A stretch of DNA of 64,000 bases from positions 1,302,001-1,366,000 of the forward strand of contig NZ_CP043026.1 in the NCBI RefSeq assembly GCF_008086545.1, given 5' to 3'. Below are positions 1 through 9,943 of the stretch, piece after piece. The DNA comes from Spiroplasma chinense. GTDB taxonomy: Bacteria > Bacillota_I > Bacilli_A > Mycoplasmatales > Mycoplasmataceae. Under the pieces are notes generated by a model. It was not told where the DNA came from. It saw nothing but the letters and a program-made list of their open reading frames with translations, and did not search any database. Both the position numbers and the translations under genes were made by a program. Position 1 is the stretch's first letter; each line of letters begins with the position of its first letter.

Positions 1-247
1 CTCCTGGAATATAAGCTGTAACTTCCATTCCGTTTGTTAATCTAACCCTTGCATATTTACGTAGCGCAGAGTTAGGTTTTTTAGGTGTCATAGTTGCAAC
101 CCTTGTACAAACTCCTCTTTTTTGAGGTGAAGAAATTTTAGTAACTTTTTTTAATAAAGTGTTAACTCCTCTGTTTAAAGCGGGTGCTTTAGTTTTTCAA
201 GTTTTTGCTTTTCTTGGTTTTCTAACCAATTGGTTAATTGTTGCCAT
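1..247 (-). CDS. rpsL: 30S ribosomal protein S12, 5' part (cut by window edge)
   Basis: Small-subunit protein of the decoding centre. The minus-strand translation begins [13 protein letters not shown] and runs through the conserved KKPNSALRK block to VTAYIPG, the family's usual order, then leaves the window. One in-frame UGA near residue 17 (AKTWKTK) must be Trp. The ATG at 247-245 is preceded by a strong AAAGGAGGAAAC ribosome-binding site. It is normally the first gene of the str operon (S12, S7, EF-G), whose remainder would lie beyond position 1. The leader carries two competing inverted repeats, described separately. Identification is secure. Confidence 0.97.
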
Positions 248-264
248 GTCAGTTTCCTCCTTTC

Positions 265-295
265 CACAATACCGAGTGTATTGTGTTCACACAAT
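265..295 (-). repeat. Two overlapping hairpins in the rpsL leader
   Basis: Arms CACAATAC (265-272) and GTATTGTG (278-285) form a perfect 8-bp stem. The same ATTGTG (280-285) can instead pair with CACAAT (290-295). The two stems are mutually exclusive and the first lies just upstream of the ribosome-binding site. The predicted transcription start is near 293, so the second stem may be only partly transcribed. Confidence 0.55.
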
Positions 296-299
296 ATAT

Positions 300-329
300 A
301 TTATATAGAATTAGTGCAAAAAAAATCAA
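300..329 (-). promoter_or_regulatory. Probable rpsL promoter
   Basis: On the minus strand, TTGATT (329-324) and TATAAT (305-300) are spaced by 18 bases, about 50 bases upstream of the rpsL start. The -35 element lies inside the stem of the terminator of the convergent upstream gene. Confidence 0.6.
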
Positions 330-352
330 TATTTTTTAAAAATATTGATTTT
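322..352 (-). terminator. Intrinsic terminator of the ATPase gene at 367
   Basis: AAAATCAATATTTTT (322-336) pairs with AAAAATATTGATTTT (338-352). On the minus strand the stem is followed by a run of about eight T. It ends the ATPase/permease unit before rpsL. Confidence 0.7.
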
Positions 353-366
353 ATTGTATTTGTAAA

Positions 367-1104
367 TTAACTAGAAAATACATCTAATATATTTTTCATA
401 CCCTTTTGCTCACCATTTGCTTTTGTAAATTTCTTATAAATATCTAGAATATTGTCATTTTGAGCAAGATATTGCCCAAAAACCAATTCTCCTTCTTTTA
501 TAATAATCAATTTATTAATTAAACCTTGTAGTTCGTTAATGATATGACTAGTTATCAAAATTATTTTATCTTGTCTTGCAAGTTTTTTGATCAACTCCAT
601 AAATTCAACTCGTGTAGAAACATCTAAATTTGCAGTAGGTTCATCAAAAATTATAATATTTGGGTCTGAAACCATAGTAATTGCAAGCAAAGCTCTCTTT
701 TGCATACCTGCAGATAATTTTTTAAATGTCTTATTTCTATATTCAACCAATCCTAGGTATTTTAACAATTGATCTGTTCTTACTTTTGATTCTTTATTTT
801 TTAAACCAGAAAGAATACCAGAATATAGACAAAAATTTTTAACAGTTATATTGTTTGGATACAAACTTTGATCCGGGAAGAAAGACGCTTCTTTAAAAAG
901 AGTTTTTTTCATTGGTACACCATCATAAAATAATTCACCTGAGTCTTTTTTATATTCATTGAATATTGATTTAATAATGGTTGATTTTCCAGCTCCATTA
1001 TCTCCAACCATCCCAACAATATCTCCTCTTTTTATTGTAAAAGAAATATTTCGTACACCATTCCCGTTAAAAAATGTCTTTGTGAGTTTCTTTACTTCTA
1101 TCAT
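367..1104 (-). CDS. ABC transporter ATP-binding protein (ABC-2-like)
   Basis: 245-aa nucleotide-binding subunit. Visible motifs are Walker A GDNGAGKS (34-41), a variant signature LSAGMQKR (130-137), Walker B IIIFDEPT (150-157) followed by the D-loop ANLD, and switch His in ITSH. The ATG at 1104 is preceded by GGAGGG. It lies 18 bases after the membrane protein ending at 1123, which is evidently its permease partner. The closest relative in the window is the ATPase at 26857-27615, which sits beside a similar permease. The signature has Ala in place of the first Gly of LSGGQ. Substrate cannot be deduced; export or lipoprotein-related work is possible. Confidence 0.9.
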   Translation of the reverse strand: MIEVKKLTKTFFNGNGVRNISFTIKRGDIVGMVGDNGAGKSTIIKSIFNEYKKDSGELFYDGVPMKKTLFKEASFFPDQSLYPNNITVKNFCLYSGILSGLKNKESKVRTDQLLKYLGLVEYRNKTFKKLSAGMQKRALLAITMVSDPNIIIFDEPTANLDVSTRVEFMELIKKLARQDKIILITSHIINELQGLINKLIIIKEGELVFGQYLAQNDNILDIYKKFTKANGEQKGMKNILDVFSS

Positions 1105-1122
1105 ACATCTTGCCCTCCATTT

Positions 1123-2862
1123 TTAAGGTCTTAACTTTCTAATATAAATCAAATACCCTATAAAGATGAAGCTAAAACCAAGGATTAAATAGCTCATGTA
1201 ATAATAAATAGGATTAAAAGCTAATTTTGTATTTTCAAAACTTTGAATTGGTAATTCATCCTTGTCTTTAAAGGATCATTTATCTCTTTCAATATAATCT
1301 TCATTTTCAAACATAGCCAGGTCTTGAATTGCAGGTCCCGGCATCAAAGTTTCCATCAAGGCATTGTTTACTTCGGGTTTTTTTGAAATCTTTGTAAACA
1401 AATACATATATGGAAGGCTAAGAACGGGATTGGTTAGAAATATTTGTCTTCTTTTCTTTCAATCGTTATAAACAAAATTATATGCAAAATCTTTTTTAAC
1501 GTTTTCTCCAGTATTGGGAACTAAAACACTTGTTTGAAATATAAAGTTAGACATAAGTATTATAAAAAGTTGATTTCCATCTTTAAGTCCATAATCATCA
1601 TTTATTGAACTAAAAAAATAGTTAGCAAATTCTGACACATCATAAAAATCAAAACTTTTTTCAAAGTAACCAACATTATAAACTCTAGAACCTGATTCAG
1701 CTTTTATTCCAAATCTTTGATAGTTTCAATAATCAAGAAATAAATCTTTTAAAGTTTTAATTTCTGTTTTTAGATTTTTTATAGAATAATTGTCCTCTAA
1801 ATTTTTAATCATACTTTCTGTAGTTAAAAAATCCATATAGTCGAACAGTTGATTTTTACCCTTCAATTGTTCCATACTTTTATCTGAAATAAAAATATTG
1901 TTAGGTTTAAATTCTTCTTGTTCAATTTTTGTATCATTAAAAAAATTAAACAAGTCACTATTTTTATAATTGTCGGTAATAGAGAATTTTAAATATTTAT
2001 TGTAATTTGAATTTGAATTTAAATAATTATCCACATCTATAGGTTGTCCAACAGATGTGTAATATATTAAAATTCTTTCTAATAAATTATTGTCATTCAA
2101 CTTTAGTTTTACTTGCTCATACGTTTCTATTTCTTGAGAATCAGCATCTTCCATTAAAGAAATTTCAATATTATTTTTTTCATTTAAAGTTAAAAGATTT
2201 TTATATAAGAAACTAACAAGACCATTTTGGTTTTTTCTAGCCATTTTTTGTATTTCTAAAGGTACCCTATTCAAGGTTTGTTCTTGAATGAACAATTCTT
2301 TTATTGTAATTGTTTGTAAGACACCAATAAGCGGAGAAAAAACCAAAATAGCTGAGAAAAAAGAAATTACAAAGGACATTAGTTTGGAACTCAAACCACT
2401 ACCAAACAATAGGCATAAACCAGTCAATAAAATATCAAGCGTATAAAAGACTGTATACCCCGGAATATATCCATCCAAAAACATATCGATACGAAGCGGT
2501 TTAAAAATTAAAGTTAAACAATAAAATATTAACATGGCAAAAGCAATAGTGCTTCATATTATTACTTTTGAAATTAACAATTTTTGTCAAATTAACAAAT
2601 TTGGTTTCTTTCCTTTTCTTACTTCTAAGCCAAAGACACCATTTTTAACATCATCAATCATTATGTTTGAAATTGTATATATATCAATCGAAGTCAGTCA
2701 AATAATACAAGTTGCAAAAACTATCCAAACCATATAAATTTCTATTTTTACAAGCAGTCAAATAGTTCATAGTATAAGACTCAATAGCAAAATAGAAATT
2801 GTTGAAAAAACAAAGTATTTCGAAAATAAAATTCTTTTAAAATTAAAACTTATAAAGTTCAT
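1123..2862 (-). CDS. ABC-type permease with large extracytoplasmic domain
   Basis: 579 aa after reading several UGA codons as Trp. About six hydrophobic segments fall in residues 10-215, followed by a polar region of roughly 310 residues and a final membrane segment near the C-terminus ending in KLRP. This plan (TM cluster, large outside domain, last TM) is shared with the protein at 24995-26854. The start ATG at 2862 follows GGGTG, a weak ribosome-binding site, and an extended -10 at 2914-2907. The downstream ATPase starts 18 bases after the stop. Probably the membrane subunit of that transporter; substrate unknown. Confidence 0.75.
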
Positions 2863-2906
2863 AACTTACACCCGACTTTTAAATATAAAAATATAATTCT
2901 ATCTAA

Positions 2907-2914
2907 ATTATAAC
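2907..2914 (-). promoter_or_regulatory. Extended -10 promoter for permease/ATPase pair
   Basis: Minus strand TGTTATAAT (TG-n-TATAAT) lies 45 bases upstream of the start at 2862. No good -35 was seen, as expected for the extended -10 class. Confidence 0.5.
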
Positions 2915-2956
2915 ACCCAACAGTAGGTATTGTTTTTGTTTATGGAAATAATTTTC

Positions 2957-2985
2957 AAAAAAAACAAAATTTTTGGCAAATTTTG
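2957..2985 (-). terminator. Intrinsic terminator after FtsX-like permease
   Basis: CAAAATTT (2965-2972) and AAATTTTG (2978-2985) form a stem followed on the minus strand by eight T. It lies 27 bases beyond the stop at 3012 and separates two transporter units. Confidence 0.75.
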
Positions 2986-3011
2986 TCTTTTATATTGATT
3001 TTATTTCCTTA

Positions 3012-4304
3012 TTATTTAGTTTTTTTAATTATTAAACATATACCCACTAAAATCAAAATACCCAGTAAAGCCCCATTAACTTGACCAAACAGAATTAGAT
3101 CACTTATTGGTTTTATTGTTCAATTGTTATAGGCACAAATGATAATGTTAATAATTAAAATAAAGGGGATTGAAGTTAGAATCGCAAATAATACAGCACT
3201 AAAATATTCTAATAAAGTTGAAATTTTGACTTGTTTCTTTGTATAACCAATTTTTATTAGTGCTTCATTTTCTATATTTTTATTTGAAAAATATAGAAAA
3301 ATTAAATTAATACCGATTAGAAGGTTAAAACTTCCAACAATTAACGCTAAACTAACAGCATTTATTAGGTTATGTTTTTCTTCAACACCCATCAAAACTG
3401 TTGTTATTGAAAAATTTGAAAATAACAACAAAGACATCAATAGAGTAATTGGACCTATGATCTTTTCGATATTAAATTTTAGAGATTTAAAGGTATTTTG
3501 AAAAATAATACCTTTAAATAACTTTAGATTAAATAATACAAATCCTAAGAAAAATCATTTACCTATCAATGCAAAAGAAACCAAAAATAACATGACAGAT
3601 AATATTGAAATGTTTTGTCCTAATCCATCAATCATTGTAGCTTTATTGGAAATAAGTGCTGTAGACATTAACAATGTAATAACTCCAAAAGTAATTTTTA
3701 CTTTTTCAGCTTTTTGATTATTTTCTTTTGCTAAACTAAATTCTTTTATATTAACAAGTTTTTTTATATCAAGAGTAGATATAAATCCTATTAGGATTGT
3801 AAAACCTATAGTCATTACAATATATATTCATTGAAAACTAAAATTTCTCTTTAAATAAAATTGCTCATTTACTAACCCTTGGTTTTTAAAAATACTTATA
3901 ATTAGGTTTGCTATTGGTATTGCTAAAAATAATGAAATTAAAGTCGTAAAACAAGACATAACCAAATTTTCAACAAAAATTTGGTTTTTAATATTACCAC
4001 TTGTAAATCCAATAATTCTTAACTGTCTGTGTTGTTTTAATCTCAATTTAACTGACAGTTTTATACTCCCAAATAAACTAAAATAAGACATAAAAAATAC
4101 TATTCCACAAAGTGAAGAAAAGGTAGATAAAAGTTGTATACCTTCTAATTTATTGTTAAATTCATTGTTTGCAATGACATACAAGGTATTTATCAATAAC
4201 AAACTAAAAGTTGCAAGTAATAGTGTTGATAACATTAAAGTTATAAAAGTTATTAGATGATTTTTTCAATTAGACTTGAACTGTAGAAATATAACTTTAA
4301 ACAT
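3012..4304 (-). CDS. FtsX/MacB-type ABC transporter permease
   Basis: 430 aa, continuous when UGA is Trp. Hydrophobic segments occur near residues 17-45, 55-75, 105-135, 160-180, 220-245, 285-305, 330-350 and at the C-terminus, with a soluble segment in between. The partner ATPase at 4297 is of the LolD/MacB class, which works with FtsX-fold permeases. The start ATG overlaps the ATPase stop by 8 bases, so translation is probably coupled. The start has only a weak ribosome-binding site inside the ATPase end. Role in lipoprotein handling or peptide export is inference. Confidence 0.75.
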
Positions 4305-5022
4305 TTTTTTCTAATTCTAAAATATTTCTCATAACTTCTTCAACTCTTGGTCTTTCAACAACTTTTTTGACTTGACCATCAACTAAAAAAATTACTTCAT
4401 CTGCTTGACTTGCAACAAAAGGGTCATGAGTTACAACAAATAATGTTTTACCAAACTCTTTTGCATTTGTTTTTAATAATTCTATAACTTCATTTCTTGT
4501 TTTTATATCTAATGCTCCTGTTGGTTCATCAGCAAAAATAATTTTACTATGACTTGCCAAAGCTCTTGCTACTGCAACTCTTTGTTTTTGACCTCCTGAA
4601 AGTTTTTCTACATTAATTTTTTCAAAATCTTTCAGTCCTACTTTTTCAATAATTTTAAACACTTGTTGTTCATCTATCTTTTGCTTTGAAAGTTTATTAA
4701 CAATAGTTATGTTATCTCATACATTTAAATAAGGTATTAAATTATAATCTTGAAAAATATAACTAATATTTTTTCTTCTGAATTTTGTTAATTCAGGTTC
4801 CTTTAAAAGACTCATATTTGTATTTTCTATTCAAACAGAACCTCTTGTAGGTTCTTCTAAACCAGAAGCTACATTTAGCAAAGTAGTTTTTCCGCTTCCT
4901 GATGGTCCCATGATTGCAGTAAAATTTTTGCTAAGCAAATTTATATTAATGGTTTTTAAAATTTTTTTATCATTAAAGCTCTTTTCAAGATCTTTAAACG
5001 AGATAGCTAAATTTGAATTCAT
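4297..5022 (-). CDS. ABC transporter ATP-binding protein, LolD/MacB class
   Basis: 241 aa. Walker A GPSGSGKT (39-46), signature LSGGQKQR (141-148), Walker B IIFADEPTGALD (about 161-172) and switch His in VVTHD are all intact. The DEPTGALD string is typical of the LolD/MacB/FtsE group. One UGA (Trp) falls around residue 64. It follows the ABC exporter by 21 bases and overlaps its permease by 8. Catalytic residues are complete, so it should be an active ATPase. Confidence 0.9.
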
Positions 5023-5043
5023 AATTTATAATTATTCTTTCTA

Positions 5044-6624
5044 TTAAAGTTTAATAACTTCATTAAAGTTTTGGTTATTTTCTGCACTAGTTGTGTGAGA
5101 AATGTAAAGAACTGTTTTATCTAGTTTACCCACTAGATTTTCAATAATCTCTCTATTTTCTTTATCTAAATTTGCAGTAACCTCATCTAATATCATTATC
5201 GGTTTGTCTTGGACAATTGCTCTTGCTATTGCAATTCTTTGCATTTCTCCACCCGAAACATTTTTAGATTCACTATTAATTTCTGAATCTAAATTATGTT
5301 TTTTAAACCACTCTGTTAAATTTACTTGTTCAATAGCTTTAATTATTTTGTCATCAGAAATATCTTCATTGAATAATGAAATATTATTTCTTAATGTGTC
5401 ATTAAAAATAATTGTTTCTTGAGGCAAGTAAGCCATTAGGTTTTTTAAATCTTTCGATTCAATTGATTTGTAATCAAGTTCACCGTTAATTTTTAAATCC
5501 CCTTCATAATTGTCAATCAATCCAAAGATTAGTTTAAACAGTGTAGTTTTACCTTTTCCAGATTCTCCAACAATTAAGTATTTTTTGTTTGCATCAATTT
5601 TTAAATTTAAGTTGCTAAAGATTTGTTTTTCCTCAACTGCATAGTTTACATTTTCAATTTGTAAACTTTGAAAATCTATTTGTCTTGGTTGAGAATCTAG
5701 ATCTATTTTTGCAAATTCAAATTTTTTAAATATTACAGATCCTGCTTTAATAGTAAATGCAGATCCAAATAATCCATTTACACCATTAAAGAAAGTTCCT
5801 GCAATGTTGGTTACTGCCAACATTGCTCCCATTTCTGTCTGTCCATTTAAAGATAAAAAGATAGAAACAAATAACATTATCATTTGACTAGATATGAATA
5901 AACCATAAAGTACAAACTCTTGTAATGCTGAAGCTTTTCCGTAAGATGCAACAGCTTTTTGTTCTCTTACGTTTGCAACTTTAATAAGTTTTTCAAATAT
6001 TCTTTTTTCATTACTGTATGAAAAAATTCTATATCCGTTAAGAAGGTTTTCAATTCTTTGTGAAAACTCTTCATTTTGTTTGGACATGTTCTTCACTTTC
6101 TTTGAAACATAACCTTGAAATAAAGAAGGTAAAATTATCATTAATAAAGTGATTCCAAACATTGATAGACCAATTATTCAATGGAAAGTAAATACAGCAT
6201 AAGTTGCTAAAACTACAGCTGATAAACTTTTAGTTACATTAAATAAACTTGAGAAACAAAGATTTCCAATTGTATCTACATCTTTTGTTAATCAAGAAAT
6301 AAAGTCTCCTTTTTTATATTCATCATATTCTTTATCTGTTAAAGAATTAATTTTTGCACATATTAGCATTTTTAATTCAATTGTTAATTTTTTAGTTGTT
6401 ACTACTTGCACTAAGCTTGCAATATAGTGAGTGAAAAAAGATATTATAAAAGAACACCCAATAATAATTGTGTCTCTTGTAACAGCTTTGATATCACTTT
6501 CAAAAACTCCTTGTAGTACGCTAGATAACCTATATCCACCGTAAACCATTCCTGCATTTGAAACTGCAGAAATTAATGCAAATATTAATATTAAATATCA
6601 ATATTTATTCGTTAATTTTGTCAT
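5044..6624 (-). CDS. ABC exporter, fused membrane and ATPase domains
   Basis: 526 aa. The N-terminal about 300 residues carry the hydrophobic segments expected of an exporter-type transmembrane domain. The C-terminal ATPase has Walker A GESGKGKT (about 353-360), signature VSGGEMQR (about 456) and Walker B PIMILDEVTANLD (about 475-487). The ATG at 6624 follows AAAGGAAATT. Two UGA-rich stretches near residues 120-155 need Trp decoding. It heads a unit with the LolD/FtsX pair. The family exports lipids, peptides or drugs as dimers; no adjacent bacteriocin or peptidase gene was seen, so the substrate is open. Confidence 0.88.
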
Positions 6625-6770
6625 AATTTCCTTTCATTTGATTGATATATTATTAAATTATATTTCTTTACTTAACACGCCATGCCATTAATACACTCAA
6701 TTATTTTACACTCATTATGGGTAATACCAATAAATCTAAAACTAGTTTTATCAAATAAAAATTGTTTGAT

Positions 6771-6796
6771 AAAAAAAATCTTGCTTTAGCAAGATT
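6771..6796 (-). terminator. Intrinsic terminator
   Basis: AATCTTGC (6777-6784) pairs with GCAAGATT (6789-6796), followed on the minus strand by a T run. It immediately follows the stop of the gene at 6799. Confidence 0.8.
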
Positions 6797-6798
6797 TA

Positions 6799-7557
6799 TT
6801 ACTTATAAAGTTTGATATTGGGTACTATATTTTCATATGCTTGTTGTTCAATCAAACCTTCTTGGTATGGATATACTAATGTTAATTTTAATAATATTAC
6901 TAAAAGGTAATATGCATTCATGTATTCCATAAACATTTGTATTCTATTTTGACTAAACTCATCTTCTTTAACTTGAGATAATTTTTCATAAGTATTTCTA
7001 TATGAAGTTATGAATTCTAAAACGTTTTGCATAAATAAACTAAAAGCTTGTTCTGCTTCAAGGTTTTTTATTGCTATAAAATGTTTGTTTAATTGTTCAA
7101 AGACAATTAAAGGATCGTTTTTAAGTTTTAATTCATCAAACAGTTCTGTTAATTCGTTTGCTTTAACTCCAAGAGCTTGTACACCAGTTGCTATTAAAAT
7201 ATCTACTCCGCCCATCTCAACTATTTTTTCGTTTTCTAATTTTTCACTTTCAAGATTTTTATCAATTGACATTAAAACGATAATTGAGTTTTGTAAAATT
7301 GCTAATAAGTGATTTATAACTATCATTCTGTCCATGTTTTCATCTAATGGTTTTCAATCACCAAATGTTTTATCTAATTCTATACCAAAGTTTTCGATGT
7401 CTTTTCTTACATCTAATGACTTGTTATTTTTAAAGAACTCTTCAATGTTTTCTGGAGCTTTGAAATCAATTTTGTGATTTTTTGCAAAGTTTTCATAAAC
7501 TTCATTAATCATTGAAACAACTATTCTTTCATATTCTATTGGCTTAATTTGTTTCAT
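6799..7557 (-). CDS. Hypothetical helical cytosolic protein
   Basis: 252 aa, one UGA (Trp) near residue 69. No signal peptide. Predicted almost wholly alpha-helical, with amphipathic stretches around residues 75-100 and 210-235 and no clear membrane segment. I recognise no catalytic motif. ATG at 7557 with AAGGAAA just upstream, preceded by GAGG. It has its own terminator and is divergent from the membrane protein at 7705; the 147-base gap holds both promoters. A single-gene unit of unknown function. Confidence 0.75.
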
Positions 7558-7670
7558 TTTCCTTAACCTCTATCTAAAATAATAATACCTAATTTTTAAC
7601 AAGATTAGTCATTTTATACCAATATTTCCTTAATTAATACTATAAGTTATTAAATAGACAATATTTTTAT

Positions 7671-7676
7671 TATAAT
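7671..7676 (+). promoter_or_regulatory. Candidate -10 for gene at 7705
   Basis: TATAAT 29 bases upstream of the start codon; no convincing -35. Confidence 0.4.
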
Positions 7677-7704
7677 AAGAGAAGTATTGAAAAGGAGTGG
7701 AAAT

Positions 7705-8835
7705 ATGGTTTGAGGAGAATCAAACTCTCGTGAGTTTTTAGATTGAGCAGATTTTTGTAGAAATAAAGCAATGCAATCAAGAGGTATAACTAGAAGTGGT
7801 GGACCTAATTTTTCTGCTGATAAAAGTAGTGCAGAATATAGAATGGTAAAAGAACAAGTTTTAAATCACATTCAAAAAAGCAGAACAATTAGCGTTCAAC
7901 AACTTTACAACACACTTCCAAGTAACTTAGTTGAAAACCCAACTCTAAAAAATGTACTTTTACAATTGTATTATGAAGATAATTTACAAATACAATCACA
8001 ATCTTCAAATACAAGTGATAGAGAAACTAACTTTGTTCTTGTATTTGTAAAAAAAGCTTCACCTCCACCTCAAAGAGCACCAAGACCTGATGCGCCAAGT
8101 AGAAAGCAATCAAATATAGAAGACTTGATTGATAATGATTGAAGAGCTACAGGTAGACGCTTAGATTTCGACAAAAAAGAACCTCCAAAAAGAGATAATT
8201 TAAATATAAACCTAAAAAGAAATCCACAACCAACTATTAATAAACCTGCTGTTAAACCAGTAATTGATGTCAGACAAAAAATTGAAATACCAAAAATTGA
8301 ACCAATTACCGTAACAACACCAAGTAAACCAATCAAAGAAATGATTAACGAAAACTTAACTTACATTCAAATCCCAAAACCAGAACCTGTAATTGAAGAA
8401 AAAATTGTTGAACAACCAACAATGACTTTAAACTTAGAGTTCCGTCCAGAACCTTCAAGAGTTGAAGTAGAAATTGAAGAGAAAGTATTTTATGGATTGA
8501 GTGCATATGATCTTTATTACTTGGAAGCATTCTTGAGAGATGCTTCACATAAAGAAACTCAAGATGTTGAAAAAATTACAATTACAAGAGATATTGTTAA
8601 GGTAAGAGCAGATATTATTTATATTAAAAATAAAGATTCTATGAATATAGGATTAAAAATTTTATTTGGATTAAGTTGTTTATTGGTTGTAGGTCTATTA
8701 TTTATTGGAGCAGTAACCAAAAACAAAGTTAGAAAAAAAGCTTTCAAAGATTATAACTCCAGATTGAAAAGTATTGGATATGACGTCATGAAAACAGAGT
8801 TAAAAGATCGTCACCCAAGAATTGTAGAATTTTAA
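7705..8835 (+). CDS. Hypothetical protein with C-terminal membrane anchor
   Basis: 376 aa. It starts MVWGESNSREFLDWADF (two UGA codons as Trp) after AAAGGAGTGG at good spacing. Residues about 45-105 look like a small folded helical domain (a winged-helix-like fold is possible but unproven). Residues about 115-250 are Pro-, Lys- and Arg-rich and probably disordered. A segment rich in Glu follows, then a single strong membrane helix at about 315-338 and a short basic tail. Probably a tail-anchored cytoplasmic protein. A 13-bp terminator follows. No homologue recognised. Confidence 0.75.
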
Positions 8836-8840
8836 TAAAT

Positions 8841-8869
8841 AAAAACACCTCTAATTTAGAGGTGTTTTT
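8841..8869 (+). terminator. Bidirectional intrinsic terminator
   Basis: Perfect 13-bp stem AAAAACACCTCTA / TAGAGGTGTTTTT with loop ATT, 5 bases after the stop at 8835. Confidence 0.85.
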
Positions 8870-9140
8870 CATCACTTATTTTGTTTATCAAGAAGAATAC
8901 GTCTTTTATAAAATTTCTTTCTTTCCCTTCCTTCTTTCATTCATTCATTTTTTTGTAATTTGGAGATGTGATAGGTATGCAAACGTGCAAATCAATTGTA
9001 ATCTGAAGTTTATCGGATTTTAACAACACTTTTTAAAATGACATTTTCGGAAGAACACTATAATTCAAAATTGTTGTATATTTTTGCTATAACTTATCAC
9101 ATATGAATATGCTATATCTTTTCCAGATAGCTCCAATTTA

Positions 9141-9171
9141 GTTATTTAAATAATCTAATTATTTAAATAAC
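9141..9171 (-). repeat. Perfect inverted repeat after a nine-codon ORF
   Basis: Arms GTTATTTAAATAA and TTATTTAAATAAC, 13 bp each, loop TCTAA. Each arm also contains an internal palindrome. It begins at the stop codon of the short ORF MNKSLQHPW. Confidence 0.75.
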
Positions 9172-9200
9172 TATCATGGATGTTGTAAGCTTTTATTCAT
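9171..9200 (-). CDS. Possible nine-residue leader ORF
   Basis: ATG at 9200 preceded by AAGGAGG at ideal spacing encodes MNKSLQHPW and stops with TAG (UGA read as Trp). The quality of the ribosome-binding site contrasts with the absence of any long frame. It may be a leader peptide or the remnant 5' end of a lost gene; several stops follow in the same frame, which favours decay. Confidence 0.3.
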
Positions 9201-9285
9201 TGCTTTCGCCTCCTTAAATTAATAGTAGCATTGAAACTAGTAAAAGGATTTTTATAAACTAAAAGTAGTTTTCATTTTAAAGGAC

Positions 9286-9330
9286 AAAAAAATCATTATA
9301 TATAAACTGTAAAGATTATATATAATGATT
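9286..9330 (-). terminator. Terminator of the 64-aa ORF
   Basis: 15-bp stem (9291-9305 with 9316-9330) of AATCATTATATATAA type, loop 10, followed on the minus strand by seven T. Confidence 0.8.
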
Positions 9331-9335
9331 AAATT

Positions 9336-9530
9336 CTACATTTCTTGTTTTTTTCATTGGCTTTTTAAAATTTTGAATTCACCAACAATAATTTTAATTT
9401 CACTTTTTTTGTTTTTTAGATCAATTTTAGCTGATTTGATTGTTTCTTTTGCTTTTTCAATTTCAACTTCTTTTTCAACTTTTTTTGTTTTAAGTTGAGC
9501 AACTTTTTCTTTGTATTCTTCTTTTGTCAT
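9336..9530 (-). CDS. Small charged helical protein
   Basis: 64 aa, beginning MTKEEYKEKVAQLK and ending KKQEM. Almost half the residues are Lys or Glu; it is probably one long helix or coiled coil. AAGGAGAAAACT precedes the ATG. A terminator follows the stop, so it is a real transcription unit despite its size. One UGA near the end is Trp. No family recognised. Confidence 0.65.
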
Positions 9531-9632
9531 AGTTTTCTCCTTATAGGTTTCCTATACATATAAGTTTAAACATTTTTCATTTTTAGTCAAGTTAATTATT
9601 TGGTTGAAAGTTTTTTAAAAATAAGACTTTTT

Positions 9633-9911
9633 TTAATCTACTGGACAAAGGTTTGCAAAGGGTCTGAACAATTGTTCTGAACCTACGAAGTTGAAAATAA
9701 AAGCAAATAGTAAAATAAAAACTGAGCCAAAAAACAAAGTTATTATAGCTGTTGGTCATAAAATTTTTTTCAACTTGTTTCTTTTTTTTCTGTCGACTAA
9801 ATTGTTTCAACTCTTAATTAAGAAATATTGTGTAGGTCACATAAAAATTGTTATACCCAAGCAAATTAAAAAAACTATAAATGTTATTTCATAAGGTCCT
9901 AAATGGCTCAT
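9633..9911 (-). CDS. Small two-TM membrane protein
   Basis: 92 aa starting MSHLGPYEITF. Membrane segments at about 8-25 and 54-74, with a basic linker (RKKRNKLKK) that should face the cytoplasm. Three UGA codons encode Trp at 25, 35 and 52. Only a weak ribosome-binding site. It starts 32 bases after the nuclease-like gene and is probably cotranscribed with it. No family recognised. Confidence 0.6.
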
Positions 9912-9943
9912 TTCTATCTTTTCACTTTCATATTTCTATCATT

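Larger units (their letters stand above)
8870..9285. other. Gene-poor 416-base stretch
   Basis: No ORF of credible length on either strand. It holds a run of CTTT/CATT direct repeats (about 8915-8950), a strong minus-strand ribosome-binding site with a nine-codon ORF (9171-9200) and a 31-base inverted repeat (9141-9171). No tRNA, tmRNA, RNase P or SRP RNA signature was found. It could be a decayed gene, a leader, or hold a small RNA. Confidence 0.5.

Noticed and set aside
1123-2862. Permease gene looking broken into fragments by UGA
   Set aside because: UGA is Trp here; the frame is continuous from 2862 to 1123.
8940-9010. tmRNA- or tRNA-like GGAGATG sequence
   Set aside because: No T-loop, CCA end or tag ORF could be found.
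9691-9894. Plus-strand ORF of 67 codons
   Set aside because: Antisense to a minus-strand two-TM gene with UGA-coded Trp; no ribosome-binding site.
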